A DNA stretch of 64,000 nucleotides from Aestuariibaculum suncheonense (GTDB lineage Bacteria > Bacteroidota > Bacteroidia > Flavobacteriales > Flavobacteriaceae), in contig NZ_JACVXC010000002.1 in NCBI RefSeq assembly GCF_014596935.1, positions 282,627 to 346,626 of the forward strand, read 5' to 3'. A program made the position numbers and the translations under genes. A model generated the notes under the pieces. The model made no database searches and was not told where the DNA came from. It saw nothing but the letters and a program-made list of their open reading frames with translations. Of this stretch, positions 62,875 to 64,000 are shown one piece after another. Within the stretch, counting starts at the first letter, position 1. Every line of letters starts with the position of its first letter.

Positions 62875-64000
62875 ATGAAAGTTCTCATTACAGGAGCAAC
62901 CGGCTACATTGGGAAACGCATTATACCGCTACTTTTAAATGAAGGACATACTGTGGTTTGCGCTGTTCGTGGAAAACTGAGAACCGAACGAAAGTATTTT
63001 GATGAAGATGACATTGAGGTTGTTGAAGCCGATTTTTTAAAGCCTGAAACACTTAAAAATATCCCAAAAGATATCGACGCCGCCTACTATTTGATTCATT
63101 CCATGTCCACTTCGGTAGACCAGTTTCATAAAATGGAAGAAGCCTGCGCTGTTAATTTTAAAAATTACATTGAAACCACAGACGTTAAGCAGGTCATTTA
63201 CCTAAGTGGAATTACCAACGACACTAAACTTTCCAAACATTTATTATCTAGAAAAAATGTTGAAAACACCCTAAAATCAAATATTTACGCATTAACTGTT
63301 TTTAAAGCAGGTATTATTGTAGGCTCAGGAAGTGCCAGCTTCGAAATTATTAGAGATTTAGTTGAAAAACTTCCCGTAATGATAACTCCAAAATGGCTGA
63401 ATACTAAAACACAACCCATTGGTATTAGAGATGTTTTAAGCTTTTTAGTAAATGCTTTAGGCAAAAAGGAACTCTTCAAGACATCTCATGACATATTCGG
63501 GCCAGAAATTCTAACCTACAAAACCATGTTGTTACAATTTGCTGAAATCCGAAAACTAAAACGCTACATTATTACGCTTCCGGTCATGACACCTAAACTA
63601 TCCAGTTACTGGTTGTACTTTGTTACCTCAACATCATACAAACTGGCAAGAAGTTTAGTAAACAGTATGGGTATTGAAATCATTGGCAAACCAAGTAATA
63701 TCAATACCATATTAAATGTGAAACCCATGACTTATAAAAATGCGGTAGCATTAGCCTTTGAAAAAATTGAAAGCAACCATATTACCTCTAGCTGGAAAGA
63801 TGCTTTAATTAATAGTCGACATAAAAAGCGAGCTTCTAGCAAATATTTAAAAGTTCCTAAGTTTGGTTGTTTTAAGGATATTAAAGAACAAACTGTTTTA
63901 GATGAACAACGTACACTAGATAAAATCTGGGCTATTGGTGGAGAAAACGGCTGGTATTATGGTAACTTTTTATGGAAAATTAGAGGATTTCTCGACAAAC
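62875..64000 (+). CDS. SDR-family NAD(P)-binding protein with DUF2867-type C-terminus (3' end outside window)
   Basis: 375 codons visible, open to the window edge. Atypical SDR start KVLITGATGYIGKRIIPLL with the GxxGxxG motif, AAYYLIHSMS, VIYLSGITND, and a NmrA/complex-like middle (GIRDVLSFLVNAL). The visible end WAIGGENGWYYGNFLWKIRG is the start of the DUF2867 domain, so around 100 residues are missing. Predicted oxidoreductase or redox sensor. 17 bp after the flavin reductase-like gene; same operon. Confidence 0.88.
   Translation, partial: MKVLITGATGYIGKRIIPLLLNEGHTVVCAVRGKLRTERKYFDEDDIEVVEADFLKPETLKNIPKDIDAAYYLIHSMSTSVDQFHKMEEACAVNFKNYIETTDVKQVIYLSGITNDTKLSKHLLSRKNVENTLKSNIYALTVFKAGIIVGSGSASFEIIRDLVEKLPVMITPKWLNTKTQPIGIRDVLSFLVNALGKKELFKTSHDIFGPEILTYKTMLLQFAEIRKLKRYIITLPVMTPKLSSYWLYFVTSTSYKLARSLVNSMGIEIIGKPSNINTILNVKPMTYKNAVALAFEKIESNHITSSWKDALINSRHKKRASSKYLKVPKFGCFKDIKEQTVLDEQRTLDKIWAIGGENGWYYGNFLWKIRGFLDK

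Noticed and set aside
1-64000. CRISPR arrays, insertion sequences, prophage, rRNA
   Set aside because: No regularly spaced direct repeats, no transposase or integrase signatures, and no rRNA-like sequence were seen.

Overview
The window looks like the chromosome of a (probably marine) flavobacterium of the Bacteroidota. The basis is low GC, promoters of the TAnnTTTG type, a SusC/SusD pair with a hybrid two-component regulator, a bacillithiol gene (bshB1), a fused CcsBA cytochrome c assembly protein, a small Hc1-type histone H1-like protein and several flavobacterial DUF families. I see no rRNA operon, insertion sequence, prophage or CRISPR array. Genes are cut at both edges (nifJ on the left, an SDR/DUF2867 protein on the right).

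Layout. 1-3.9 kb: C-terminal part of pyruvate:flavodoxin oxidoreductase, then a three-gene cluster of a TsdA-like dihaem cytochrome c and two exported DsrE-like proteins. 4-8 kb: PH-domain protein, HMA-CDF cation transporter, divergent LysE/LysR pair, Tat-exported cupin-like protein. 8-11.4 kb: a single protein carrying TPR, histidine kinase, receiver and class III adenylate/guanylate cyclase modules. 11.5-18.8 kb: tripartite RND efflux operon (OMF, MFP, RND) with a small PII-like protein and a DUF2892 protein, next to a tandem UspA protein; two FNR/CRP-like boxes lie upstream. 19-22.6 kb: DUF3108 protein, an acidic-repeat membrane protein and two tandem M28 peptidase lipoproteins. 23.1 kb: tRNA-Ser(UGA).

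23.4-35.5 kb is a polysaccharide utilization locus that can be read from its genes as a fructan locus: hybrid two-component sensor with a periplasmic sugar-binding domain, MFS sugar porter, GH32 fructanase lipoprotein, SusC, SusD and a PfkB fructokinase, all on the minus strand. An identical 13-base leader motif precedes the sensor, the MFS gene and susC. 35.7-43.1 kb: histone-like protein, tRNA-His, bshB1, an SLC13 permease next to ATP-type PEP carboxykinase, and a RuBisCO-like protein facing a divergent HAD phosphatase. 43.1-48 kb: DM13 lipoprotein, small Lys-rich protein, MscL, CcsBA, group III truncated haemoglobin. 48-52.9 kb: a plus-strand housekeeping run (DUF2520 dehydrogenase-like, KdsC-like, small membrane protein, UbiA-family, Maf, MscS, CorA). 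53-59.1 kb: PIG-L deacetylase, a 36-aa membrane peptide, sodium:solute symporter, Gfo/Idh/MocA oxidoreductase, FrnE-like DsbA. 59.2-64 kb: DUF2911 protein and a plus-strand operon TetR-like, ABC1 kinase-like, flavin reductase-like, SDR.

The best candidates for undescribed biology are the orphan RuBisCO-like protein/HAD pair, the TsdA plus paired exported DsrE cluster, the twin GTAAC-N4-GTTAC boxes on the efflux operon, the shared leader motif of the fructan locus, and the tiny membrane peptide upstream of the symporter. All functional assignments come from reading the sequence by eye; no database search was run.
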